This document shows, piece by piece, positions 44,464 through 56,297 of a stretch of 64,000 bases of DNA. The notes under the pieces are model-generated. The model made no database searches, was not told the DNA's origin, and saw only the letters and a program-made list of their open reading frames with translations. Positions within the stretch are counted from its first letter, which is position 1, and every line of letters starts with the position of its first letter. This DNA is from Campanula takesimana (lineage: Eukaryota; Streptophyta; Magnoliopsida; Asterales; Campanulaceae). The position numbers and the translations under genes were made by a program. The stretch spans positions 434,001 through 498,000 of the forward strand of contig JAOWBW010000190.1 in the NCBI GenBank assembly GCA_026119855.1, in the 5' to 3' direction.

Positions 44464-45647
44464 AAATTAGTATTTTATATTTAACATGATATTTTTCTAA
44501 CATTGATTATCATAAAGTAGTATTGAGCTAAAAACTTACGGAAATCATATGTTAAGATTTATGTATAAGACAAGTTCGTTTACCAATCATGTAGTACATT
44601 TTTAGTATGTTTGTTTCCACTTTTTTTTTTAAAAAATGTCATACTTTCCTTTCTAGTGTGTCTAAAATGTTGATGTGCTTCTACATATAGCACATATAAT
44701 GTCATTTTAATTAGAAACAATCAATATTAAAAAGAACAAGCAAATAAAGGACGTGTCATAAGAATGTTAACTTTTCAAATAAAACGATTTTTGTAAGATG
44801 ATGAAGTATTGTACGTTAATTAGTTTATTTTTATATATAAACTAACATAAAATCCCGCAATAAACAAAGCCTATTGATGCTAGAGTATAATTTTAATCCA
44901 AGTTAACAATTAATAGAAAAGCTATCATAACGGTGTAGCATTTCTGAATTGTAAATTTGAAGTAGTAGCTTTTCTTGAATCACAATTATTAAATGGGATC
45001 CCTTGTATTAAATGAGTTAAAATCTCATGTACCACTTTTGTGTGCCACTCCATGTACCACTTGTAATCCAACCGTTCACATGTTTGCATAATATTACAAT
45101 AATACCAATCTCAATAACTGTGAGCCATTAAATCACTTGTGACACATGAAATGGTACACGCAGTGACACGAAGGATTTGGACTCGTATTAAATAGAATGC
45201 TACACTCTCGTTTCATAATACTTGTGGCATGACTTGTCAATGTTTTTATATAAGAAATTTACTTGCTTTTGCATTAATTATACAATGCTGAAAATGTGCT
45301 AAAATCATTTTTTAATTTAAAATCTGACATTTATATTGGAATATACGTATCAAAATAAAAAATAAAAAAATGCAACTGCTATGATGAAACAGGTTGAATA
45401 TAATATATACTTACTATATTGATATAAGTTAAAACCTTTCATTTTAATACGTCTAAAAATAAATGTCGCACTTATAAATAAGATGGTAAAGACTTAATGC
45501 AGTTATAAAATTGTACAATCTGTTTAGACACATATAGAGCATCCTTCTTAAAATGTTTGACAAGTCAACTTTTGTAAATATTATAATTATTATGAAAAAA
45601 ATAAATTACGGGAAACAAGATGTCTGATCTAGGCTGAGTAAGAGGGT
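44464..45647. other. AT-rich intergenic DNA with a relict MITE (about 45013-45184)
   Basis: No gene. The 45013-45184 stretch has inverted-like GTACCACTTTTGTGTGCCACTCC and a diverged complement, related to the MITE at 59398-59553. Confidence 0.45.
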
Positions 45648-46060
45648 TGTAAACGAGCCGAGTCGAGCTCGTATACACTTTTCGAGCTCGAGTTTTCCTC
45701 GAGATGTAGCTCACTTGTTTGTTCGAACTCAAGAAAGCTCGAGCTCGAGCTCACTTGTTTGTTCGAACTCGGGTCGAATAGAGCTCGCAAACTGTTCGCG
45801 AACAACTCGAGCTTAGGCTTTTTCCTGTAAAATGTGTTCATAATGAGCTTATCGAGTCGAGTTCGAGAAATTCAAGTTTAACGAGTTCATCGAGCCGAAC
45901 TCGAGATTTTAACAAGCTAAACGAGTTGAACACAGTCTACTCGATAAAGAAACAAACTTTACAATCGGTTCGAGCTCGAGTCGAGTTACAACTCGAGCTC
46001 GAGCTTTCACGGGCCAAGCCCAAGCTGAGCTCGAATCAGATAAGAGCACTAACTAACTGT
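45648..46060. mobile_element. CTCGAG-rich repeat element
   Basis: Begins near GTAAACGAGCCGAGTCGAGC and is built from GAGCTCGAG, CTCACTTGTTTGTTCGAACTC (twice) and TCGAGTCGAG words on both strands. This pattern is typical of plant hAT-like MITEs with GAGCCGAGC termini. Borders and TSD are not resolved. Confidence 0.4.
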
Positions 46061-46202
46061 AAGAGCAATCTCACACTCCCGTGCGTGCTATCGTTTGAAA
46101 AATGTTCATTTAATAACATTACGACCATGAGAGTTTTATTGATAAGATAAATTAAATTACATGAAAAAAAGTGCCGATATTTAGAAATATTAGCAAATTT
46201 AC

Positions 46203-46977
46203 TGTTGGGTTAATGCCTTTGAATTTGGGACGCCGAGTAAAAAGGATTAGACAACAGAAAAATTTCGTAATTCCGGGACGAGCCTAGAAGGGGTCCGACC
46301 GGACCTAGGGAGGGACCCGGCCGGACCAGACGAGCGTCGGAAATCTAAGTTTGGCACAAGAAGAAGATCCGACCGGGATTAGCATGTGGTACGGCCGGAC
46401 CAAGTAAGGATCCGGTCTGACCATGCTTATGACCCGGCCGGACCAAGGAGTCCCAACAGCAACAGATTTGGACAGTTGCAGTTTCGCAGAAGGGAAGGTT
46501 TCGAGTTGGACTCGGATTCCAAGTTCCTACCAGATTTTGAGATAGACTTTGAGTGGTATAAATAGAGGCTACTAGTCTAGACATTTCAGATTGTCATAGA
46601 CAAATTATTAGAGTGCCCAGAGAGGAAGGTTTCGAGTCAGTTTTGAACTCGAATTCCAAGTTCCTACCAGATTTTGAGATAGACTTTGAGTGGTATAAAT
46701 AGAGGCTACTAGTCTAGATCAAAATCAAGCCTCAAGCCTCAGACAGATAAATCTTTAGAGAGTGCTCAGAGAGATCTGTAATTCTATAGTTGCACAGTTA
46801 AGAATTTTGTGATCAAAATTCGTGCAGTAGTAATAGTGTGATCTTGTAATCGTTTCTACAGATTGATAATAATATTCTCTCCCCTCCCCGTGGACGTATA
46901 TAAGTTGGTGAACCACGTAAATCTGTGTTCTTGTGATTGCTTGCTTTTCTTATCAAGTCTTGTTCATTGCTCTAACA
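46203..46977 (+). repeat. 5' LTR of Copia-2, with duplicated promoter
   Basis: 775 bp against 636 bp for the 3' LTR. The excess is a direct duplication of period 137 bp covering AAGGTTTCGAG through TGGTATAAATAGAGGC, so TATAAAT occurs at 46557 and 46694. A cluster of GTCCGACCGGAC / CCGGCCGGACC words lies at 46286-46446. Confidence 0.9.
46557..46563 (+). promoter_or_regulatory. First TATA box in the Copia-2 5' LTR
   Basis: TATAAAT within GAGTGGTATAAATAGAGGCT, repeated at 46694 in the duplicated copy and present once (51336) in the 3' LTR. Confidence 0.7.
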
Positions 46978-46979
46978 AG

Positions 46980-46991
46980 TGGTATCAGAGC
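46980..46991 (+). other. Primer-binding site (initiator Met-tRNA) of Copia-2
   Basis: TGGTATCAGAGC begins two bases after the LTR end, the standard plant copia primer site. Confidence 0.9.
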
Positions 46992-47057
46992 TCTGGTAGT
47001 ACCAGAGCTTTGGTTCATGGTTAGAGATTTAGGGATTCCGTTGTAGAGAACGAGAAG

Positions 47058-47910
47058 ATGGGTCAAGGAGCAGATTCGATCGACAGGTTCAATGGGAAGA
47101 ATAGTTTTTCTCTTTAGTAGATCAAGATGAAGGCTTTGTTGATAGACAAAGATTTATGGGAACCGTTGGAGATTGCAATCAGGGATCGTAAGGATCCCAA
47201 GGGTAAGGCAATCACCACAGAAGGGTCAGAAGGACAAACAAACAGCCGCCAAGGAGGAAGCAGCATTGAAGAAGTTAGATCAGAAGGCTCACGCCAAGAT
47301 CATCAGACAATTTGATGATGAGATCCTAACCAATATTGTAGGAACAGACTCTGGAAGCGATCTTTGGTTAAGGTTGGAAGATATGTACCTAACACGTTCA
47401 TTGACCAACAAGTTTTACCTAAAGAAGAAGCTGTATGATTGTCGTATGACAGAAGGTACGCCCATAAATGATCATCTTGATAGATTTACGTCTATATTAC
47501 TTGAACTGCGTAATATAGGAGTTAATGTGGATGATGAGGATGCAGCCTTGCAGCTTTTAGTAGCTTTACCTATGTCTTATGAACATTATGTCGATTCGTG
47601 CATAAATTGTAAAGATGGTATCTCTCTAGAGGAAGTGAAAACTTCTCTCAAGATGAGGGAGTTACGCCGAAAGGCGAGTGGGAATGAGGCAGATACCCAG
47701 TCATTAGGTTTGGTTGCTAGTAGTGCTAACAGGGGCTCTAGTGAGAAGAAGAACAATAAAGGTTATTCTTGACACAAGAAGGGTCCAAAACCTGGGGATA
47801 TCTGTAATTTCTGCAAGGAGAAGGGGCATTGGAAATTCGATTGTCCTAGAAAGAAGCAAGGCAAGGCACCGGTCAGAGTAGAGGCTATGATGGCCAAGGA
47901 TAGCAGTTCA
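47058..47910 (+). pseudogene. gag of Copia-2
   Basis: Starts MGQGADSIDRFNGKNSFSL, with a stop at 47115-47117 and a frameshift near 47210. The UBN2-type capsid core then reads on to 47772: FDDEILTNIVGTDSGSDLW, TNKFYLKKKLYDCRM, NDHLDRFTSILLELRNIGV and LLVALPMSYEHYV. After a TGA at 47770-47772 the same frame gives the zinc knuckle CNFCKEKGHWKFDC (CCHC intact), then a stop at 47914-47916. Confidence 0.85.
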
Positions 47911-47919
47911 GAATAATAT

Positions 47920-49242
47920 TATGCTCTAGTAACATCAAAATCAGCACGCGCATCTGATGCGTGGATTCTTGATTCAGGAGCTTCTTACCATATCAGTCCT
48001 AGGAGAGAATGGTTTACCGATTATAGGCAGATAAATGGCAGTGATATAAGCATGGCCAACAGTGCAGTCTGCAAGGTTGTCGGTATTGGTTCGATTAAGG
48101 TCAGGACTCATGATGGTAAGTTTGTCACTTTGAATGAGGTTCGACACGTTCTGCTTATGACAAAGAATCTGATTTCTCTTAGTCAGCTAGACACTAAAGG
48201 GTTCAGTTTCAAAGGTAAAGGTGGAGCAGTTAGTGTCTGTAACGGTTCAGAAGTGATGCTGAGAGGCCTTAAGCAGGGCTCCTTGTATTTCCTCCAAGGA
48301 AAGACGCTTGCAGGGTCAGCTATGGTTGCATCATCAGAGGTGAATGAGGGAGATATGTCTAAGCTGTGGCACATCAAGCTCGGTCACATGAGCACTCGAG
48401 GGATGCATGAGCTGGCTAAAAGAGATCTTCTATGTGGCTATAAGATCAAGGATCTTAAGTTTTATGAACATTACTTGCTAGGGAATATGAAGCGTAATAG
48501 TTTTCCCAACGGCATACATAACACAAAAGGCGTTCTGGATTACATCCACTCAGATTGTTGGGAACCTTCACGTCAGGAATTTCTAAGGGGGCACAGATAT
48601 TTCTTGTCTATGGTTGATGATTATTCGAGGAAGACTTGGGTGGTTATCATGAAGCACAAGAATGAGACTCTAAGGAATTTCAAGGACTGGAAGATGGTAG
48701 TGGAGAACCAGACAGAGAAGAAGATCAAGAAGCTCCGTACAGATAATGGTTTAGAGTTTTGCAGTACTGAGTTCGATTCGTTTTGCAGAGAGGTGGAGAT
48801 TTCTAGACATCTCACCATCAGAGGCACGTCACAGCAGAATGGTGTAGCAGAACGGATGAATCATACATTTCTTGCGAGAGCGTGGTGCATGCTCTCCAAA
48901 TCAGGGTTGTCTAAACGTTTCTGGGCAGAAACGGTTATTATAACATGTTACATGATTAGTCGTGGAACTCAAGCCGGTATTAGCCTCAAAGTTCCCTATG
49001 AGGTATGGACTGGTAAAACCACGATTGTTTCAAGTGTTGGCGGTGTTGATAAACAGGTGGAGCAACAAGATACTGAAGAGTTAGTTGTCCCACAGTCAGA
49101 TGTTGATAAACAGGTAGAGCAACAAGATACTGAAGAGTTAATTGTCCCACAGTCAGATGTTGATCAGGATCCACCAACAGAGATAGAGACTGAAGCACCA
49201 AAAAGTTCAAGTTCAGTTCCCAAAGAACATGGGTTAGCATAA
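47920..49242 (+). pseudogene. Protease and integrase of Copia-2
   Basis: The protease site is AWILDSGASYHI (DSG) near 47960-48000. Integrase: LWHIKLGHMSTRGMHEL gives the two histidines, but the expected CxxC reads FYEHYLLG, with both cysteines replaced by tyrosine. Catalytic D, D, E are in YIHSDCWEPS, KLRTDNGLEFC and QQNGVAERMNHT. After KVPYEVWTGKTT the usual C-terminal segment is missing. It is replaced by two direct copies of a 19-residue VDKQVEQQDTEEL(V/I)VPQSD unit (49048-49161). Confidence 0.85.
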
Positions 49243-50911
49243 GGAAGGTCTATAAGAGATAATCTCGGAAAGCCTCTAGAGAGGTACGGATTTGAATATT
49301 TAGTGTCTTATGCACTGCAGGTTGCTGAGGAAGTGGAGCCCGCTCTTACGGAACCTTCTAATTTCAAGGAAGCATTTACATGTTTAGAGTCATCTCAATG
49401 GTATGCGACTATGGGTGATGAGATGGAGTCTCTTCACAGGAATCATACTTGGGAGTTGACCATGAGGCCAGAAGGCAGAAAGATTGTGACTTGTAAGTGG
49501 ATCTTCAAGAAAAAACAAGGGATGTCACCGGCAGAAGGGATCAAGTATAAAGCTCGCGTTGTTGCAAGGGGTTTCACATAAGAGAAGGGGTGGACTATAA
49601 TGAGATCTTCTCACTAGTGGTCAGACACACTTCGATCAGAGTGTTGCTAGTAATAGTAGCACAGAGGGATTTGGAGCTTGAGCAACTAGACGTCAAGACA
49701 ACTTTCTTGCATAGAGAGTTAGAGGATAGATATACATGACACAGCCGGAAGGATTTCAAGTTCCTGGTAAGGAAGATCAAGTTTGTAGGTTGAAGCAATC
49801 GCCTAGGCAGTGGTATAAGAGATTTGACAGCTATTCCCTCCGTCCCGCTCGAATTAGGATTCTTGGTCAAGCAAATAATACTTTGACCAATAATTTGAAG
49901 AAAAATAGTAATGCTAATAAAAATTTGAAAGTTGTTATTGTATCACGATTAATAATAAACTAAATAAATATTTTTAGATTTTCATTAAGATAACTATTTT
50001 TCTTCAAATTATTGGTCAAAGTATAAATTACTTGACCAAGAATCCTAATTCGAGCGGGGCAGAGGGAGTATATGATAGCAGCAGTCAAGAAGTCAGAGAT
50101 TTAGAAGCTGAAAGGCTTATTGGTCGCAGAGTTTGAGATGAAGGATTTGGGTAACGCGAAGAAAATTCTGGGTATGAAGATCTATAAAGACAGAGCCAAA
50201 TAAAAACTGTTCTTATCACAGAAAAGATACATCAAGAAAGTTTTAGAGAGGTTTGGTAGGTCAACAACTAAGGCTATATATACTCCGGGTGCAGTGAATG
50301 CACAGTTGACAGTCGCGTTTTGGGCCCAAATCGACTGAGGAGAAAGAGTATATGGCTCGAGTATCCTATGCTAGTGTAGTTGGTAGTTTGATGTATGATA
50401 TAGTGCGCACTAGCGACGTCGGTCTTGCTATGGAAGTGGAACAAAATGTGAAGTCAAGGGTTTTCTCAGATTCGGTCTATTCAGGTGAATGTGATACAAG
50501 AAGATAGATGACCGAATATGTATTCACGCTTGGTGGGTCAGTTGTCAGTTGGAAGGCTACATTGCAGGCGACAGTGACGTTGTCTACAACAGAAGCATAA
50601 TATATGGCATTGACAGAGTCCGCTAAGGAAGGAATATGGTTGAAGGGGTTAATCAGCGATCTTGGGATACATCAGGATCAGGCTATTATTTATTGCGATA
50701 GTTTTGAGGGCGATTTTTTTTGGCCAATGATCAAGTTCATCATGAGAGGACCAAGCACATTGATGTCAGATATCATTTCCTAAGGGATGAGAAACGGGTA
50801 AAGGTGAAGAAGGTAGGGACGACGGACAACCCTGCAGATATGTTCACAAAACCTGTGACGGGATGCAAGTTCCAACATTGTTTAGACTTGCTGAATGTTC
50901 GCAGCTATTAG
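49243..50911 (+). pseudogene. RT and RNase H of Copia-2, active site deleted
   Basis: The RT start is clear (WYATMGDEMESLHRNHTWEL, KWIFKKKQGMSPAEG, KARVVARGFT). Then come a stop and frameshifts, LKQSPRQWYKRFDSY near 49790-49833, and the MITE at 49834-50068. The next RT text is AAVKKSEI and EFEMKDLGNAKKILGMKIY. The stretch with the catalytic YVDD is absent. RNase H survives as scattered frames, ending HHERTKHIDVRYHFLRDE and TDNPADMFTKPV (50720-50911). Confidence 0.82.
49834..50068. mobile_element. Stowaway-type MITE inside Copia-2 RT
   Basis: 235 bp with ends TTCCCTCCGTCCCGCTCGAA and its near complement TTCGAGCGGGGCAGAGGGAG. TA duplications at 49832-49833 and 50069-50070. Confidence 0.88.
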
Positions 50912-50975
50912 ATAGCAGAAGGGGCGAGGGGGAGAAAGGTTTGTTGTCATGGAGATTCAAAGTCAAGGTGGACAT

Positions 50976-51611
50976 TGTTGGGTTAATGCCTTTGAATTTG
51001 GGACGCCGAGTTAAAAGGATTAAACAACAGAAGAATTTCGTAATTTCGAGACGAGCACAGAAGGGGTCCGACCGGACCTAGGGAAGGACCCGGCCGGACC
51101 AGACGAGCGTCAGAAATCTAAGTTTGGCACAAGAAGAAGATCCGACCGGGTATAGCATGGGGGCGACCGGACCAAGTAAGGATCCGGTCGGACCATGCCT
51201 ATGACCCGGCCGGACCAAGGAGTCCAAACAGCAACAGATTTCGGACAGTTGCAGTTTCGCAGAAGGGAAGGTTTCGAGTCAGTTTTGGACTCGGATTCCA
51301 AGTTCCTACCAGATTTTGAGATAGACTTTGAGTGGTATAAATAGAGGCTACTAGTCTAAATCAAAATCAAGCCTCAGACAGATAAATCTTTAGAGAGTGC
51401 TCAGAGAGATCTGTAATTCTACAGTTGCACATTTAGGAATTTTGTGATCAAAATTCGTGCATCAGTAGTAGTGTGATTTTGTAATCGTTTCTCCAGATTG
51501 GTAATAATATTCTCTCCCTTCCTCGTGGACATAGCCAAGTTGGTGACCACGTAAATCTGTGTTCTTGTGATTGCTTGATTTTCTTATCAAGTCTTGTTCA
51601 TTGCTCTAACA
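50976..51611 (+). repeat. 3' LTR of Copia-2
   Basis: 636 bp, with a single TATA box (51336) and the same GTCCGACCGG-type cluster at 51066-51226. Preceded by a purine-rich tract ending AAGTCAAGGTGGACAT. Confidence 0.9.
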
Positions 51612-51616
51612 TTTAC

Positions 51617-52339
51617 CTTTGTCAATCTTCAGATTATAATTTATGCAGTTATGCTCACATTCACAAAGCCATTTGGTAAAAGTATTAAGACCATTTGATA
51701 TTTATTTAAATATACAATTTAAAATACTTAAACTCAACAATTTTTAATTGTATTTTCTTAAGAATAAAATATTGGATATTATTTAAAAGATGTGAAGTTC
51801 AAGAATAAGATTCCTTTGAGATTAATCTAAGCTTAAATTTTAGTATTTGACTACACTCCAACTCATTACATCCTTATCTCCTTATTTCCATCTTAAAGAT
51901 TTGTCAGCAATCAAACTCATCTACTAAATAACACTTATCAAATACAGTATTTTTCTTTTGTCTCATTATTATGTGAGACTATCCCAAAAGAAATACTGTA
52001 CTGTGTTTTTAAGTAAAAAATAGTTTCAGTTTAATTGTAATATAATATATATACAAATAAATAAAAACATTCCTTGCAAGAATATTTTTACTGGATAAAA
52101 AATAATATTCTATCCGTTATAAAAAAAAATAGTCCCTCTTTTATTTATGCTTGTTCTATAAAAGTAGTTTTCTAAACTTTCAAACTTAACTTGTGATGAA
52201 TTTATTGAATTATGCATGGTTATATCAAGAAAAATATTGTGGGAATAATATTAAATCTCAATAGAAATATTGATATAAATTAATATATTGTTAATGTATT
52301 TAATAGTCAAACGGGTTTATCATTATAAAAAAAAATGTG
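51617..52339. other. AT-rich intergenic DNA
   Basis: No gene or element recognised. Confidence 0.45.
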
Positions 52340-52498
52340 TAAATAATAGATAAAAACTTATGTGAGAACACTATGACCCATCTCATGGATGAGACGGGTC
52401 ATTTTTGACCCATAACCCGGCCCATTGAACCAGCTCCATGACCCAAGGGGCGACCCTGCCACGTGGCAGCCTCTCATAGGCCAAAAAAAAAAACATTT

Positions 52499-52529
<31 letters not shown>

Positions 52530-52862
52530 CGGTTTGTCAAAAGTAATAGTTACTATAACTTAATGTAATGACTGTATACATAAGTAACAGTTTGTATACA
52601 TAAAAGTAATACATATATACAAAAAGTAACAGTGTTTTTTTCTATGTTTTCTTAGTTTGTCAAAAGTAATACTTATTACAACTAAAATGTAACGAACGTG
52701 TTACTTATATGTAATAATGTTTATACATAATTGTAATACATATGTATAGAAAAAGTAATAATTCAACCATTTACATTTTTAGAGCTAAAAACACTTGATT
52801 AGTGTTACATGTAAAAGTATTACATTATCTATAGAAATATTTTATAATTTCTTTTATTAAAG

Positions 52863-53075
52863 TGTTACACAGAAGAATCTGCTGCTATACATAGAAAAGA
52901 TGTGCATATGGTCAACTATAATATATTACTGGAGATTGTACCTTAGTTGGATTAGAAAAGTTTCCTTGTACATAGCTTGATTTACTCCTAAACTTATGTA
53001 ATAGACACGTACACACTTGTATATATATATCTATTGCAGTACAATGAATAAAGTACACCTTGCACCAAACTTTCA
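52863..53075 (+). repeat. 5' LTR of Copia-3, internally deleted
   Basis: 213 bp against 254 bp in the 3' LTR. It lacks about 50 bp following TGTTACACA that the 3' LTR has; the deletion ends lie at ACACA repeats. It carries about 10 extra bases (ACCTTAGTTG) near 52940. Confidence 0.85.
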
Positions 53076-53087
53076 TGGTATCAGAAG
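53076..53087 (+). other. Primer-binding site of Copia-3
   Basis: TGGTATCAGAAG directly abuts the LTR end, a variant of the initiator-Met site TGGTATCAGAGC. Confidence 0.85.
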
Positions 53088-53100
53088 TTTTTCTTTAGTC

Positions 53101-54210
53101 ATGACTAACGACTCCTCTAAAGAGCCTTCTGCTGATCCAAAAACTACCCTTGAAACCCCTGATATGGATAGTCCCTACTATCTCCACCCATCTGACAATC
53201 CCGGGCAAACTCTTGTGACCAACGTTCTCACCGGTCTCGATGATTACAATCCATGGGCTCTCGCCATGACAATGGCCCTTAAAGGCAAAATAAATTTGTT
53301 TTTGTTGATGGTTCCCTTTCCATGCCTGCTTCCACCGATCATAACTCTGCCCGCTGGACTCGTGTCAACAATATGGTCATGTCTTGGATTCTCAACTCCA
53401 TAGATCGCTCTCTTGCTCATACCGTCCTTTATGCCGACTCTGCTGCCATGGTTTGGGCAGATCTCAAGGCTCGTTTTTCTACTAATAATGGGCCACGCAT
53501 ATATGAGCTCGAGAGGCGAATTGCTACTCTTCAACAGAATAACTCTTCCATCGCCCAATATTTCAATCAGCTTCGCAATTTTTGGGATGAATTATCCCTT
53601 ATTGATCCCCCACCCAACTGCACTTGCAACGGATGCACTTGCGGAGCAAAGGAATCCTATCTTTCTCAACAAAACAAGCGCCGACTGATGCAATTCTTGA
53701 TGGGCTCAATGATACTTTTAACCAACCTCAAAGTCAGTTGTTGTTAACTTCTAACCTTCCAGCCGTTTCTCATGCATATTCTTTGCTTTTGCAAGATGAA
53801 GCTCAGCGTTCACACGCCCACCCTCCAATCATTTCTGAACAAGCGGCACTTCAGGTCCATGTTCCTGCTGAACCTTCTTCTTTTGATTCTGCTGCAACCA
53901 CCAACTACTCGCATCAGGCTCTCTTGGGTCGTTCAGTCAATAATAGCAACCGCAATGGCTGCACACATTGTGGTATTCAAGGCCACACTCAATACAAGTG
54001 CTACAAGCTTCATGGTTACCCACCGGGTCATCGATACTATCGCAAAGGCAACACTCATGGGCAGTCCTCTACCTCTACCTCTGCAAATCAGACCACAACT
54101 TCCGAATCTGCTGGAACTGTTATTGATCCTCTTACAGCAGAATCTCTTCAACAATTCCTCCGCTTACTAAGGGAGGTAAATCAACCCAAAGCCAATCTCA
54201 CAGGTGAGTC
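53101..54210 (+). pseudogene. gag of Copia-3, two frameshifts
   Basis: ATG at 53101 gives MTNDSSKEPSADPK, then YYLHPSDNPGQTLVTNVLTG and YNPWALAMTMALKGK, the N-terminal domain of copia gag (Retrotran_gag_3-like). The frame shifts near 53290 to 53322-53747 (WTRVNNMVMSWILNSIDRSL, GPRIYELERRIATLQQNN) and near 53690 to the frame of 53624-54493. The latter carries the zinc knuckle CTHCGIQGHTQYKC followed by YKLHGYPPGH. Confidence 0.87.
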
Positions 54211-54843
54211 TCTTGCTCTTTATTCGTCTCTCTGTTTGCCTCATCAATGGGTCATTGACACCGGCGCAACTGATCATGTTTCTTGCTCTCTTTCTCCATT
54301 CCGTGCACCCCCCACACCTCTCCTTTCTTCTTCTAATATTTCTGTACCTGATGGAAAATCTGTTCCCATCCATGGCATTGGTACAGTACATGTCAATTCT
54401 CAAATTATTCTATCTAATGTTCTTTGGGTGCCTTCATTCAAGTTTAATCTCTTATCTGTAACAAACTCACTCAAACATCTAACTGCGTTGTGATTTTTTA
54501 TCCTGATCATTGTATCTTTCAGGACCTTTTGACGAAGAAGGAGATTGGTCGGGGCCATAAACGAGGTGGTCTCTATTTCCTTGATGGATCAAATTCTTCC
54601 GTTGCTTTACTATCCACCACATCTTCGAATACTTGGCATGCCCGTTTCGGCCACCCATCTGCAGATGTTCTTAGAGTTTTAAGTCATGTTTTAGGTTTTA
54701 ATAATGTTCACAGTACTCCTTGTGATATTTGCCATTTCTCCAAACAGACTCGTCTTCCTTTTCCATTGCATCAATCTGCAAGCACTTCAATTTTCGATCT
54801 CATACATGTTGATGTTTGGGGTAAATATGTTACTCCCACCTGA
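54211..54843 (+). pseudogene. Protease and start of integrase of Copia-3
   Basis: Protease: HQWVIDTGATDHVSCSLS with DTG near 54256. It ends at 54491-54493 and the frame shifts. 54490-54843 has the GAG-pre-integrase and zinc domain (WHARFGHPSADVLRVLSH, CDICHFSKQTRLPFP: HHCC intact) and the first catalytic Asp (LIHVDVWGKY). A TGA at 54841-54843 ends this block. Confidence 0.85.
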
Positions 54844-56297
54844 AATGGTCATTGTTATTTTTTAACATTGTTGACGATTTTTCTCGCGCCACATGGACTT
54901 ATCTCATGAAATATAAATCTGATGCTTTTTCTTTACTCGTTTATTTTTTGGCCTATGTTCGTAACCACTTCAATAAAAATGTCAAAACATTTCGTTCAGA
55001 TAACGGCACTGAATTCACTAATCATAACTTTCAGAAAATTCTTCTTGAGTCCGGCATTTTACAACACCTTAGTTGTCCGGGCACTCCTCAACAAAATGGA
55101 GTCGTTGAACGAAAACACCGTCACCTTCTGAACATAGCACGTGCATTACGTTTCCAAGCTGGTTTGCCTCTTCGTTTTTGGGGTGATTGCATTTTAACTG
55201 CCACACATTTGATCAATCGGACACCCACAAAACTCTTACATGGTAAAACCCCCTTTGAAATCTTACATGGAAAGGCCCCTGACTTTTCCCATCTACGAAT
55301 ATTCGGTTGCTTATGTTATGCATCCACTGCAACCCATCATCCGAATAAATTTGAACCATGTGCTAGGCGTTGTGTTTTTGTTGGTTACCTCGCTGGCCAA
55401 AAGGCTTATCGCCTGTACGATCTTGAGACGCGCACATTTTTTGTTAGTCGGGATGTATTGTTTTATGAAAATGTCTTTCCTTTTAAAAGTGATTCTGCCT
55501 TGAAGGATTTCGATTCAAACCCAGTCCCCATCCCTTTGCCAATTCCTGATTTGGACATGCCATCTCCCACCTCTGAATCACCTTCCAGTCCTCAAGTCCC
55601 ATCTCAGTCAAACCCAAACACTGCATCACCATCTCAACTCATACAAAATGATATTGACAATTCCAACCCTTCATCCAGTTCAATAGACTCCATCAATCAC
55701 ACACTCCCATCATCTCCACCACGACGCTCTCAACTCCCGCGTCGACCACCAGCTCACTTGGCTAATTACCATTGCAACATGGCCTCCACTCAATCTCTTT
55801 CGTCGTCATCAGGTACGCAATATCCCATTTCTCATTATTTATGTCTCCATTCCTACTCCATGGGCCATTTACATTTCATTAATTCCATCACTAAACAAAT
55901 TGAACCTAGTTCTTTTTCTGTTGCCCGTAAAGACCCCAATTGGCGTAAGGCAATGGAGGATGAAATAAAGGCATTAGAGACTAACAATACTTGGACTTTG
56001 GCTGTCTTACCCCCAGGCAAACAGGCTATCGGTTGTAAATGGGTATACCGAATCAAGTATAACCCAGACGGTTCCATTGAACGCTATAAGGCGCGCTTAG
56101 TAGCAAAGGGGTATTCTCAGTTGGAAGGATTTGATTTTACTGATGTTTTTGCCCCTGTTACAAAATTGGCTACTGTTAGAACTGTTTTAAGTATTGCTGC
56201 AGCTAAAAAATGGCAAACACTCAAATGGATGTTTCTAACGCTTTTTTGCATGGTGATTTACAAGAGGAGGTCTACATGCAACTCCCTCCCGGTTTAA
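54844..56297 (+). pseudogene. Integrase core and RT start of Copia-3
   Basis: The longest frame in the window (54852-56297). Integrase: VDDFSRATWTYLMKYKS, FRSDNGTEFTNH (second D), TPQQNGVVERKHRHLLNI (E), LRIFGCLCYASTATHHPNKF and CVFVGYLAGQKAYRLYD. A serine/proline-rich linker follows. RT begins at WRKAMEDEIKALETNNTWTL, then GCKWVYRIKYNPDGSIER and FDFTDVFAPVTKLATVRTVL. A frameshift near 56220 diverts the end. Confidence 0.9.

Larger units (their letters stand above)
46203..51611 (+). mobile_element. Copia-2: Ty1/copia element (Tork-like), decayed
   Basis: The LTRs at 46203-46977 and 50976-51611 share TGTTGGGTTAATGCC..GCTCTAACA ends. Perfect TSD TTTAC (46198-46202, 51612-51616). A canonical initiator-Met PBS follows the 5' LTR. 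Gag, protease, integrase, RT and RNase H occur in copia order, with several stops, a deletion at the RT active site and a Stowaway MITE inside RT. Confidence 0.93.
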
